Origin: Luteibacter sp.
GTDB lineage: Bacteria > Pseudomonadota > Gammaproteobacteria > Xanthomonadales > Rhodanobacteraceae
DNA length: 38,201 nucleotides
Reading direction: 5' to 3'
NCBI RefSeq assembly: GCF_009912395.1
Contig: NZ_WNDO01000038.1
Span: forward strand, 1 to 38,201
How positions within the stretch are numbered: position 1 is the first letter of the stretch; every line of letters starts with the position of its first letter. The notes beneath the pieces are model-generated. The model had not been told where the DNA came from. It ran no database searches and saw only the letters and a program-made list of their open reading frames with translations. Position numbers and translations under genes: made by a program. Positions 1 through 7,552 of this stretch are shown one piece after another.

Positions 1-63
1 TGCCTGCTGCCTGAACTCCAGGCTGAACTCCTGCCCCTTTCTGCCTGCCTTGCTCTTGGTCAT
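1..63 (-). CDS. IS3-family transposase OrfA, N-terminus only
   Basis: Only the first 21 codons are present; the gene runs off the left edge. The peptide opens MTKSKAGRKGQEFSLEFRQ, and the stretch EFSLEFRQQA matches the opening of the helix-turn-helix OrfA proteins of IS3 elements, which typically read (K/R)xFSxEFKxxAV. A strong ribosome binding site, AGGAGG, lies 5 to 6 bases upstream of the ATG. In this family OrfA binds the IS ends and is fused to the OrfB integrase by frameshifting; OrfB is not visible here. It reads in the same direction as the adjacent two-gene operon. Confidence 0.6.
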   Translation of the reverse strand, partial: MTKSKAGRKGQEFSLEFRQQA

Positions 64-127
64 CGTCCACCTCCTATTGCGATAGTTAATCGCTTATAGG
101 GGTGTCCGTGAAACGGGGGCAAGATCA
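1..127 (-). mobile_element. Left end of an IS3-family insertion sequence (partial)
   Basis: Read on the minus strand, the element begins TGATCTTGCCCCCG at 127 and continues through a CGGACACC segment. This resembles the terminal inverted repeats of IS3-family elements, which start with TG and are rich in CCCC. About 64 bases inside this end lies a transposase start codon, the usual spacing in this family. The other end, the second reading frame and any target duplication lie outside the window, so family assignment rests on one end and 21 codons. The first three bases (TGA) also serve as the stop codon of the neighbouring nuclease gene. Confidence 0.6.
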
Positions 128-1474
128 GTGTCGATCAATTGTGAGTACACCGTGAGTCTTTTCCATGTGGCACCTTGGACAAAGAACCCATAGGTTTGAC
201 ATCTCCTCCCCACCCCCGTCGGCTTTGTCGTGGATGTGGTCTACGTGGATGATCCAACGCAACCGACCAGACTTTCCAATGTAACTTTGGCTATATCCGC
301 AAACTTGACATGTAAAATCTTCGAGGAACGCTACCCTGAGCTTTTGAATCGCGTTTTCGATACGAACCTTTGTTAGCCGTTTCTCATGCGAGGGAGAAAT
401 TGGATTGGTATATGACGCCGCCTGAGCGTATACGTCCCCCCAATTTGATTCACCGAGGTCTTCGTCGCCAAGCAACGATGCCTCGAGATCATCGACGGCA
501 ACACTGGACTTAATCAGTTCCCAGCTGCGCCCGTTGCCCAAGAAGATAACTTGTCGATAAGTCTCATTGATCGGTGCAATGGATCCATTTAATGGAAAGT
601 TTGGAACCGCTGCTGTCTTTGCCTTCGCCTCTCGCTCAATCGATGAAATAGGTATCGCGTTCTCGAGCAGAGTGCTAACCCAGGCGTACTTGTGTGCGGC
701 ATCGGCCAGAAAGTAGGGGGGCGAGAGGTCAAGGGAGGAGATGCCTGTCGACGTCAGGCAGATATTGCTCAAGTCAAAGGTGTAAGGCCAATGATTTACT
801 TGATCAGAGATCTCGGTCGGCCACCAAAACTCATTCTTCTCAGCTTTCCTGGCACCAACCGTAGCGAAGCCAAGAATTGATGAAGGCGGGTTCTTCACTA
901 CGGCGGAACTCCGCGTGGAATGAAAGATGACGGTGTCACCTTCTTTGATCTTGCCCCACATGCCTCTGTTTGACTCATTCAGGGCCCAAGCCCCGCGCTG
1001 AATAGCGACTAGAAAGTTCTCTGGGGGGCCAGATATTCTCCAGAATCGCTGGACAGAGGGTTTATTAGCAACCCTAGTTGGAGCGACGGTGACACCGTCC
1101 ATCAATGGAGCGCTGAGCCGGGTTGCCTCCCTCTTCACAAGCTCCCTTCCAGGCTGCCTCTCTCGCACCTTGTATCCAACACTGGCAAGGCGTGAGCGCG
1201 CTACCTCCAAAGTATCCTCATTAAAATAGGACCACCATTCGCTCTCGAGAATCAGCGCCTCAACGGAGAGGTCGAGTCGACGGTGCTCCCAGAGCTTTAC
1301 AAATCCCGTAGAGGGTGGCTTCCCGGGCAAGAGAAGTTTGTTTGCCGTTGCATAACCACCCTCGGCGCCTAGGGAGTCGAGGAAGTAGGTTGGTGTGTAC
1401 TTGATCTCACTCTGGGCTCGCTCAGCAGCCTCCCTCAAAAACCGAGTGAATGCTGTATCTTGATTGGAGTCCAT
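125..1474 (-). CDS. EVE-like/HNH nuclease, probable modified-DNA restriction enzyme
   Basis: A 449-residue protein with three parts. Residues 20-102 form a helical module (pattern TPTYFLDSLG, GFVKLWEHRRLDLSVEALIL) that I recognise only as an uncharacterised domain. Residues 143-240 resemble an EVE/PUA-like reader: FWRIS, GAWALNESNRG, IKEGDTVIFHST, then FWWP. This fold is known to bind 5-modified cytosine in DNA or modified RNA. Residues 385-441 are a complete HNH nuclease: C389xxC392, H410-V-D-H413, N427, C432xxC435-H436 and H441. EVE-HNH fusions are known modification-dependent endonucleases, so cleavage of modified phage DNA is the inferred role. The gene follows the DCTPP1-like gene by 14 bases in one operon. 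Its G+C is well below that of the core genes, suggesting transfer. The TGA stop is the first triplet of an inserted IS, so a few C-terminal residues may be lost although the HNH core is intact. Confidence 0.75.
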   Translation of the reverse strand: MDSNQDTAFTRFLREAAERAQSEIKYTPTYFLDSLGAEGGYATANKLLLPGKPPSTGFVKLWEHRRLDLSVEALILESEWWSYFNEDTLEVARSRLASVGYKVRERQPGRELVKREATRLSAPLMDGVTVAPTRVANKPSVQRFWRISGPPENFLVAIQRGAWALNESNRGMWGKIKEGDTVIFHSTRSSAVVKNPPSSILGFATVGARKAEKNEFWWPTEISDQVNHWPYTFDLSNICLTSTGISSLDLSPPYFLADAAHKYAWVSTLLENAIPISSIEREAKAKTAAVPNFPLNGSIAPINETYRQVIFLGNGRSWELIKSSVAVDDLEASLLGDEDLGESNWGDVYAQAASYTNPISPSHEKRLTKVRIENAIQKLRVAFLEDFTCQVCGYSQSYIGKSGRLRWIIHVDHIHDKADGGGEEMSNLWVLCPRCHMEKTHGVLTIDRH

Positions 1475-1488
1475 TCCTTGCCCTCACT

Positions 1489-1845
1489 TTAGAGTTGGTC
1501 ATATTTGCGAGCATTTCCGCGAGATTTCTCCACAGGGTACTTCTCGCCGTTCGTATCTATTTTCTTGAGTGCGGCTTCATACATATTCAGGTCGAGCTTA
1601 TCCGCGAGCCTGATTAGATAAAGCAAGACGTCTGCAATCTCTTCAGCGACACGAGACTTCGTATCGTCGCTAAGCGCACCGCTTTCATCTGCCGACAGCC
1701 ATTGGAAGTGCTCGAGGAGCTCGCCTGACTCAGCAGCTACCGCCATAGCAAGGTTTTTCGGCGTGTGAAATTGATCCCAATCCCGCTGCTCCGCGAAGGA
1801 TCGCAAGCGGTCACGAAGCACTCTTAGCTCGCCCACGTTCGACAT
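1489..1845 (-). CDS. DCTPP1/MazG-like dNTP pyrophosphatase
   Basis: A 118-residue all-alpha NTP pyrophosphohydrolase of the MazG superfamily. The match is closest to the vertebrate DCTPP1 (RS21-C6) group: RDWDQFHTPKNL at 21-32, the metal-binding pair E39xxE42 in ESGELLEHFQW, the second pair in EEIADVLLYL at 68-77, and DTNGEKYPVEKSRG plus RKY near the end. DCTPP1 enzymes hydrolyse dCTP, and often 5-methyl- or 5-halo-dCTP even better, to the monophosphate and pyrophosphate. It is the first gene of an operon with the EVE-like/HNH nuclease. I chose ATG 1845 because GGAAGG lies 4 bases upstream; a GTG at 1860 is in frame. Low G+C like its partner. Cytosolic. Whether it cleans the dNTP pool or acts in defence is inference. 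Confidence 0.85.
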   Translation of the reverse strand: MSNVGELRVLRDRLRSFAEQRDWDQFHTPKNLAMAVAAESGELLEHFQWLSADESGALSDDTKSRVAEEIADVLLYLIRLADKLDLNMYEAALKKIDTNGEKYPVEKSRGNARKYDQL

Positions 1846-2120
1846 TGGCCCTTCCAGCACAGATGCTCAGTTTGTCAGCCGCATCTGGGGGCGGGTGCCC
1901 CAAACTACATATCGGCTGCATCTCAAAAACTATACATATTGATACGAGGTGGCGGCTTGCGGAGCGGTCTCGCGGGGGGCTTTAGATTTGCACGCCGCTG
2001 GTTTTGGAGTGACTTTCTTTGGTGAGGGCTAGGTTCCCATACAGGTGCATTTGCCTCGACTATGTTATTCGATCCGAAAGGGGGGGTATTTGAGAGCCAG
2101 ATTGCCACAGTCACATAACC
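1846..2120. other. Junction of low-GC accessory segment and core chromosome
   Basis: About 275 bases without a convincing gene. On the minus strand there is a TATAGT -10-like hexamer (plus positions 1929-1934) about 85 bases upstream of the pyrophosphatase start, but no good -35 partner. A short GC hairpin, GGGGC/GCCCC, lies at 1887-1901. No tRNA, att-like repeat or integrase is visible. The composition changes to typical core G+C within the first codons of ntrB. A glnA gene, which often precedes ntrBC, is absent here. Confidence 0.4.
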
Positions 2121-2135
2121 TCCCTACATTGGTGC
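2121..2135 (+). promoter_or_regulatory. NtrC-like operator overlapping the ntrB start region
   Basis: TCCCTACATTGGTGC matches 12 of 15 positions of the enteric NtrC operator GCACTATATTGGTGC, with the right half ATTGGTGC perfect. It ends one base before the ATG of ntrB. In enteric bacteria a comparable NtrC site at the glnL (ntrB) promoter represses ntrBC, so autoregulation by the downstream ntrC product is likely. No Shine-Dalgarno sequence is visible in the same stretch. Confidence 0.5.
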
Positions 2136-2136
2136 A

Positions 2137-3150
2137 ATGCATGCACCGGATACGAACGACCTGTTGACGTTGCTGGGGACCGGCCTTGCCCTTGTCGGGG
2201 CGGGTGGCCGGGTGCTCTGGATCAACCCTGCCCTGGGCGAGGTGCTGGAGGTGGGGCCGCGGACGGCGGTGGGGCAGCGCTTGCCCCAGCTGATGCGGGA
2301 GCCGGGGCTGGCCTCGCATCTGGCGCGGGCCCTGGACGAGCGGCGGCCGTTCCATCTGCGGGCGATCACCTTCGGGGTGGCGCGGGGGCGGGAGGTGACG
2401 GCCGACCTGATGTTGCAGCCGGTGGACGAGGGGCGCGTGCTGGTGGAGGTGCATCCGCTGGTGAGCGATCCGGGCGCCGGGGCGACGCCCCTGTCGGCGA
2501 CCCTGCGCGGCTTCGCGCACGAGGTGAAGAATCCTCTCGCCGGCCTGCGCGGTGCGGCGCAGCTGTTGCAGCGACGGGTGCAGGACGACGACTTGCGGCA
2601 GTTGGCGGGCATGGTCATCGGCGAGGCGGACCGTCTCGCCGCGCTGGCCGACGGCCTGCTCCGGCATGGTGGCGCCGCCCGCATCGCGCCGGTGAACGTG
2701 CATGAATTGCTCGAACGCCTGGAACACATCATCGTCGCCGAGCCTGGCGCGCCGTCGGTGCGCCATGACTACGATCCCAGCCTGCCGGACAGCCTGGGCG
2801 ACGGTGACCGCCTGTTGCAGGTGCTGCTCAACCTGGCCCGCAACGCGCGCGAGGCGGGTGCCACGGCGCTGACCCTGCGTACCCGGGTTGAGCATGGCGC
2901 GCGGCTGGGCGAGCGTAGCGTGCGGTCGGCCTTGCGCATCGACGTGATCGACGACGGTCCGGGCGTGCCCGACGAGCTGCGCGACAGCCTGTTCCAGCCG
3001 CTGGTCTCCGGGCGCCCCGATGGCACGGGCCTGGGCCTGGCCCTGTCGCGCGAGATCGCCCAGGAGCATGGCGGCGACCTTCGCTATATCAGCCGACCCG
3101 GCGAAACGACGTTCTCCCTCTACCTGCCGATGGAGCGTGCGCATGACTGA
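2137..3150 (+). CDS. ntrB: Nitrogen regulation sensor kinase NtrB
   Basis: A soluble 337-residue two-component kinase/phosphatase that controls NtrC in response to nitrogen status through PII. An N-terminal PAS-like domain covers about residues 8-105. The H-box GFAHEVKNPLAGLRGAAQLL has the phospho-accepting H128 and closely matches enteric NtrB. The N-box LLQVLLNLARNAREAG is at 226-241, the G1 box DDGPGVP at 272-278 and the G2 box GTGLGLALS at 296-304. Length is typical (about 350). The ATG at 2137 fits the family N-terminus but has no obvious ribosome binding site. The stop overlaps the ntrC start by 8 bases, indicating a translationally coupled operon. There are no membrane segments. Confidence 0.95.
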   Translation: MHAPDTNDLLTLLGTGLALVGAGGRVLWINPALGEVLEVGPRTAVGQRLPQLMREPGLASHLARALDERRPFHLRAITFGVARGREVTADLMLQPVDEGRVLVEVHPLVSDPGAGATPLSATLRGFAHEVKNPLAGLRGAAQLLQRRVQDDDLRQLAGMVIGEADRLAALADGLLRHGGAARIAPVNVHELLERLEHIIVAEPGAPSVRHDYDPSLPDSLGDGDRLLQVLLNLARNAREAGATALTLRTRVEHGARLGERSVRSALRIDVIDDGPGVPDELRDSLFQPLVSGRPDGTGLGLALSREIAQEHGGDLRYISRPGETTFSLYLPMERAHD

Positions 3151-4528
3151 CATATGGATCGCCGACGACGATCGCGGCGTGCGTTTCGTGCTGGCGGAAG
3201 CGTTGCGCGACGCGGGACACGCGGTACGCGAATTCAGTGCCGGTGATGCGGTGCGCACGGCGCTGGAGGACAGTCGCCCCGCGCTGCTGGTCACCGACGT
3301 GCGCATGCCCGGCGAAGACGGCCTTCGCTTGCTGGAAGACCTGACCCGGCGAAACATCGGGCCGGTGATCGTCATGAGCGCGTTCACCGATGTCGCTACC
3401 ACGGCCGCGGCGTATCGCGCGGGCGCCGTGGACTACATCGCTAAGCCCTTCGACCTCGACCAGGCGGTGGCGGCGGTGGAGCGTGCGCTCGCCGGGTCGC
3501 GGGAAGATGTGGTCGTCCCCGAACTGCGCGAGGACGCGCATGCCCTGCTCGGCGAGAGCGCGGCGATGCGCGAGGTATTCCGCCTGATCGGGCGCGTGGC
3601 GGCCAGCGATCTCAACGTGCTGGTCACGGGCGAGACCGGTACCGGCAAGGAGCTGGTGGCCCGCGCGCTGCACGAGGAAAGCGCCCGCAGCGGCAAGCCC
3701 TACGTGGCGCTCAACACGGCGGCGATTCCGGCCGAGTTGCTGGAGAGCGAACTGTTCGGCCACGAGGCGGGGGCGTTCACTGGCGCCGCGCGGCGGCATA
3801 TCGGTCGTTTCGAGCAGGCCGAGGGCGGCACGTTGTTCCTGGACGAGATCGGCGATATGCCGGTGGGCTTGCAGACGCGCCTGCTGCGCGTGCTCTCGGG
3901 CGGCGAGTATTACCGCGTGGGTGGGCGTGAGCCGTTGCGTGGCAACGTACGCATCGTCGCCGCCACCCATCAGGACCTGGAAGCCCGCGTAACGGCCGGC
4001 CTGTTCCGTGCCGACCTGAAGCACCGCCTCGATGTTGTTCGCATTCCATTGCCGGCCCTACGCGAGCGGCGCGGTGACGTTCCACTACTGGCGAAGCACT
4101 TTCTTGCCCAGGCGGCGGCCGACCTCAACCTGCCGCCGAAGCGTTTCTCGCGTGGTGCGATGAAGCTGATCGAGCAGCGCGAGTATCCCGGCAACGTACG
4201 TGAGCTGGAAAACCTGTGCCGCCGCCTCGCCGTGGTTGCGCCGGGTGTTGAAATCCTGGCGAGTGATCTCGGAGGCCTGCCCGGACGCGAGACGAAGGCG
4301 GGCGAATGGACCGAGGCGTTGCGCGTCTGGGCACAGGACGCGCTGGCGCAAGGCGAGGCGGACATCCACGCCCGCGCCCGCGAGGCGCTGGATCGCACCC
4401 TGCTCCAGGTAGCGCTGGTCGCCAGCGACGGCCACCGCCAGCATGCCGCCGCCGCGCTGGGCGTCGGCCGCAACACACTCACACGAAAACTCGGGGCGTC
4501 GCGCAAGCGCCGTCCCACAAATGGATGA
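3143..4528 (+). CDS. ntrC: Nitrogen regulation response regulator NtrC, sigma-54 activator
   Basis: A 461-residue enhancer-binding protein that activates sigma-54 promoters for nitrogen assimilation after phosphorylation by NtrB. The receiver domain (1-120) has acidic D8-D10, phospho-acceptor D52 in [12 protein letters not shown], and K101. The AAA+ domain has Walker A GETGTGKE at 163-170, the sigma-54 contact loop GAFTGA at 210-215 and Walker B LFLDEI at 231-236. A Fis-type helix-turn-helix ends the protein (about 418-452, [17 protein letters not shown]). I start at ATG 3143, giving [10 protein letters not shown], the normal receiver opening; an in-frame ATG further upstream lies inside ntrB and is rejected. 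All key residues are present. Confidence 0.95.
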   Translation: MTDIWIADDDRGVRFVLAEALRDAGHAVREFSAGDAVRTALEDSRPALLVTDVRMPGEDGLRLLEDLTRRNIGPVIVMSAFTDVATTAAAYRAGAVDYIAKPFDLDQAVAAVERALAGSREDVVVPELREDAHALLGESAAMREVFRLIGRVAASDLNVLVTGETGTGKELVARALHEESARSGKPYVALNTAAIPAELLESELFGHEAGAFTGAARRHIGRFEQAEGGTLFLDEIGDMPVGLQTRLLRVLSGGEYYRVGGREPLRGNVRIVAATHQDLEARVTAGLFRADLKHRLDVVRIPLPALRERRGDVPLLAKHFLAQAAADLNLPPKRFSRGAMKLIEQREYPGNVRELENLCRRLAVVAPGVEILASDLGGLPGRETKAGEWTEALRVWAQDALAQGEADIHARAREALDRTLLQVALVASDGHRQHAAAALGVGRNTLTRKLGASRKRRPTNG

Positions 4529-4532
4529 CACG

Positions 4533-4988
4533 ATGACCCTGGATATTCGTCGGGCGACGATCGACGACGCGGACGCGATCGCCCGCTGGAACAGCGCGAT
4601 GGCCTGGGAGACCGAAGCCAAGCGTCTCGATCCCCACACCATCGCCCGTGGCGTGCGCGCCGTGTTCGACGAGCCGCGTCGCGGCTTTTATATGGTGGCG
4701 ACGCTGGATGGCGTGCCGGCCGGTTGCCTGATGATCACCTACGAGTGGAGCGACTGGCGTTGCGGCGACTTCTGGTGGATCCAGAGTGTCTACGTGACGC
4801 CCGAGGCGCGCCGCGCCGGTGTGTTCCGGGCGCTGTACGCCCACGTGAAGGGCCTGGCCGACGAAGCGGGCGCCGTGGGTATCCGCCTCTACGTGGAGAC
4901 GGAGAACGAGCGTGCGCAGGCGACCTATGCCGGGCTCGGCATGGAACGCTGCCATTACTTCATGTACGAGGCGATGCTGGCGGGCTGA
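4533..4988 (+). CDS. GNAT-family N-acetyltransferase
   Basis: A protein of about 151 residues opening MTLDIRRATIDDADAIARWN, with the GNAT core visible as WWIQSVYVTPEARRAGVFRALYAHV (beta-4 and the acetyl-CoA pyrophosphate loop) and LYVETENERAQATYAGLGME (beta-5 and alpha-4). Such enzymes move acetyl from acetyl-CoA to an amine; the substrate cannot be told from sequence. The pyrophosphate loop RRAGVF is a slightly relaxed form of the Q/RxxGxG/A signature. The start lies 4 bases after the ntrC stop; ATG 4521, overlapping ntrC, is an in-frame alternative. Neither has a good ribosome binding site, so translation is probably coupled to ntrC. Confidence 0.85.
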   Translation: MTLDIRRATIDDADAIARWNSAMAWETEAKRLDPHTIARGVRAVFDEPRRGFYMVATLDGVPAGCLMITYEWSDWRCGDFWWIQSVYVTPEARRAGVFRALYAHVKGLADEAGAVGIRLYVETENERAQATYAGLGMERCHYFMYEAMLAG

Positions 4989-4997
4989 TCTGTCGGA

Positions 4998-7481
4998 TCA
5001 GCGTCGGCCGGGCAGGCCGGTGTCCACTTCCGCGATGCGTGCCTCGAAGTCGCGCGCGCTGACGGCGCGGCCGAACAGGAATCCCTGCATCTGCGCGCAG
5101 CCCGCGTCGCGCAGGAAGGCGGCTTGTTCCTCGCTCTCGACGCCTTCGGCGAGCACGTGCTTGTGCATGCCCCGACCCATGGCGATGATCGCGCGGACGA
5201 TGGCGGCGCTGTCGCCATCGGAGGTGACGTCGCGGATGAAGGCACGGTCGATCTTCAGCGTGTCGACGGGGAAGTGCTTCAGGTAGGACAGGCTGCAATA
5301 GCCGGTGCCGAAGTCGTCCAGGCTGAGCGCGACGCCCATCTGCTTGATCTGGCGCAGCAGCTGGGCGATGTGGTCGCCGCCTTCCATCACCGTGCGCTCG
5401 GTGAGCTCCAGTTCGAGCAGGGTGGGATGCAGGCGGGTGTCTTCGAGCACGCTGTGCAGCGATTCGTAGAAGCGCGTGTGCTGGAACTGCAAGGCCGAGA
5501 CGTTCACCGACACGGAGATGGGGCGGTACGTGCGCGACCAGGCTTCCGCCTGGCGGCAGGCCTCGCGTAGCGCCCAGTCACCGATGGGCACGATGAGGCC
5601 GCAGTCTTCCGCCACGGGAATGAACTGCTCGGGCGAGTAGACATCCACGCCGTCGACCTGCCAGCGCAGCAGCGCCTCGGCACCGACGATGGTGCCGACC
5701 TCCATGTCGACCTTGGGCTGGTAGTGCAGGCTCAGTTCGTTGCGAGCGAGCGCGCGGCGCAGTTCCATCTCGATGCGCACGCGGGCGCTGTTGCGCTCGT
5801 TCATGCTCGCGTTGAAGAAGCGGTAGCCGTTGCGGCCCTGCATCTTCGCTTCGTACATGGCGGTGTCGGCGTTGCGCAGCAGGGCTTCGGCATCGCGCGC
5901 GTCGTCGGGGAACAGGCTGATGCCGATGCTGAAGCTGATCGCCAGCGCGGAGGCGTCGGCGCCGACGCCCACCGCTTCGCCACAGGCCTGGAGCACGTTC
6001 TCCGCCACGGTGGAGGCATCGGCGGCGTCTTCGATATGCGGCAGCAGCACCACGAACTCGTCGCCGCCCAGGCGGCTTACCGTGTCGTCGGGGCGCACGG
6101 CCGAGCGGATGCGCAGGGCCACTTCCTGCAACAGGGCGTCGCCCGCCGCGTGGCCCATGGTGTCGTTGATCTGCTTGAAGTGATCGATGTCCACGAACAG
6201 CACGGCGGCGCGCTGGCCACGTCGGGCGGCGACGGTCACCGCGAAGTCCATGCGCGATTGCAGCAGCGTGCGGTTGGGCAGGCCGGTGAGCGTGTCGTGG
6301 TGTGCGAGGTGGGCCATCTTCAGCGCGAGGGCGCGCGTCTCGCTCACATCATGGAACACCACCACGCCGCCGACCACGTTGCCCGCATGGTCGTGGATCG
6401 GCGCGGCCGAATCCTCGATGGGGCTGTCGAAGCCGTTGCGGTGCAGAAGGATGGCGTCGGTGGTCAGGCCCACGATCGTGTTGCGGCTGACCGCCGTGTG
6501 CAGCGGATTGGGAATCGGCTGGCGAGTCAGGGGATCGCGCAGGCGGAAGATGTCGTCCATCGGCCGGCCGATCGCCTCGTGGCTGCTCCACCCGGTCATC
6601 GCCTCGGCAATGGGGTTGAGCGAGGTGACGATGAGCTGCGGATCGGTGGTGATCACCGCGTCGCCGATGGATTTCAGCGTGACCTCGGCCAGTTCGCGTT
6701 CGCGGAACAGCGCGTCCTCGAAAGCCTTGCGCTCGCTGATGTCCTGGATCTGCGAGATGAAGTACAGCGGCTCGCCACGCTCGTCGCGCACCAGCGAAAC
6801 GCTGATCAGCGCGTACACGATGTGGCCGTCGCGATGGATGTAGCGCTTTTCCATGTGGAAGGACGGGCGTTCGCCTTCCAGCACGTGTTGGGTCAGCGCC
6901 AGGTCGGCCTCGAGGTCGTCGGGATGCGTGATGTCCTGGAAGGCGGAGGCGAGCAGGTCGTCCTCGCTGTAGCCGAGAATCGCGCAGACGGCTTCGTTCA
7001 CCTGGAGCCAGCGGCCATCGGGGCGGACCAGCGCCATACCGATGGCGGCATACCGAAAGGCTAGCGAGAAACGTCGTTCGCTTTCGCGCAGGCGGGCTTC
7101 CAGTTCACGACGGGCGGAGACGTCCGCCAGCATGATGAAGATGCCACGGACCCGGCCTTCGTCATCGAGGTCGGGGGAGACGGTGGCCTGGGCGAAGTGG
7201 CGTCCCTCGTCGTCGCGGATCTCGCGATCAACTACCGACGTGTCGCCGCGTAGCGCGGCCTCGACACCGGGCAGGATGCGCGCATAGAGCTTCGCCGGCA
7301 CCACGTCGTCCATGCGGCGCCCGACGATGTCGCCGTCGATACCCATCCACTCGCGATAGGACGGTGTCGCGTAGCGGTAGCGGGTGTCCGCATCCACGTA
7401 CGCGATCATCGCCGGCGCGCGAGCCAGCAGGTAAGCCGGCCAGTCGGTCGGCGACGCGTTGGGTGGAACCGTGGGTTGCAT
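4998..7481 (-). CDS. PAS-PAS-PAS-GGDEF-EAL cyclic-di-GMP enzyme
   Basis: An 827-residue cytosolic bifunctional c-di-GMP protein with no membrane segment. Three PAS sensors cover about 15-125, 134-255 and 260-383 (the last two ending in the DISERK and DVSETR linkers). The diguanylate cyclase domain (about 385-555) has an intact RLGGDEF with GGDEF at 472-476 and an allosteric I-site R463xxD466 exactly five residues before it. The phosphodiesterase domain (about 565-815) retains EALLR at 602-606, ELTE at 691-694, DDFGTG at 722-727, KID at 743-745 and EGVE at 779-782, so both activities look possible. It presumably senses a small ligand, redox state or light and sets biofilm or motility output. 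It converges on the GNAT gene. No Shine-Dalgarno sequence is seen at ATG 7481. Confidence 0.95.
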   Translation of the reverse strand: MQPTVPPNASPTDWPAYLLARAPAMIAYVDADTRYRYATPSYREWMGIDGDIVGRRMDDVVPAKLYARILPGVEAALRGDTSVVDREIRDDEGRHFAQATVSPDLDDEGRVRGIFIMLADVSARRELEARLRESERRFSLAFRYAAIGMALVRPDGRWLQVNEAVCAILGYSEDDLLASAFQDITHPDDLEADLALTQHVLEGERPSFHMEKRYIHRDGHIVYALISVSLVRDERGEPLYFISQIQDISERKAFEDALFRERELAEVTLKSIGDAVITTDPQLIVTSLNPIAEAMTGWSSHEAIGRPMDDIFRLRDPLTRQPIPNPLHTAVSRNTIVGLTTDAILLHRNGFDSPIEDSAAPIHDHAGNVVGGVVVFHDVSETRALALKMAHLAHHDTLTGLPNRTLLQSRMDFAVTVAARRGQRAAVLFVDIDHFKQINDTMGHAAGDALLQEVALRIRSAVRPDDTVSRLGGDEFVVLLPHIEDAADASTVAENVLQACGEAVGVGADASALAISFSIGISLFPDDARDAEALLRNADTAMYEAKMQGRNGYRFFNASMNERNSARVRIEMELRRALARNELSLHYQPKVDMEVGTIVGAEALLRWQVDGVDVYSPEQFIPVAEDCGLIVPIGDWALREACRQAEAWSRTYRPISVSVNVSALQFQHTRFYESLHSVLEDTRLHPTLLELELTERTVMEGGDHIAQLLRQIKQMGVALSLDDFGTGYCSLSYLKHFPVDTLKIDRAFIRDVTSDGDSAAIVRAIIAMGRGMHKHVLAEGVESEEQAAFLRDAGCAQMQGFLFGRAVSARDFEARIAEVDTGLPGRR

Positions 7482-7552
7482 GCGGGCGCCGAGGGATGGA
7501 TGCCCTCACTCTAACCGCCCGATGCGGCCCCCGTATATCGCCCTGGACGGCG

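Noticed and set aside
1923-2114. 63-codon minus-strand frame upstream of ntrB
   Set aside because: GTG start without ribosome binding site, no recognisable motif, and Pro/Arg-rich random-like composition.
2131-2148. GGTGCA/TGCACC palindrome at the ntrB start as a second NtrC site
   Set aside because: The half-sites are in the opposite order to the NtrC consensus (GCAC first, GTGC second).
2065-3402. 445-codon minus-strand frame over ntrB
   Set aside because: Antisense shadow; the product is Arg/Gln/His-rich without motif.
5724-7064. 446-codon plus-strand open frame inside the GGDEF-EAL gene
   Set aside because: Antisense shadow of a protein with all catalytic motifs intact; composition is typical of reverse-frame reading at high GC.
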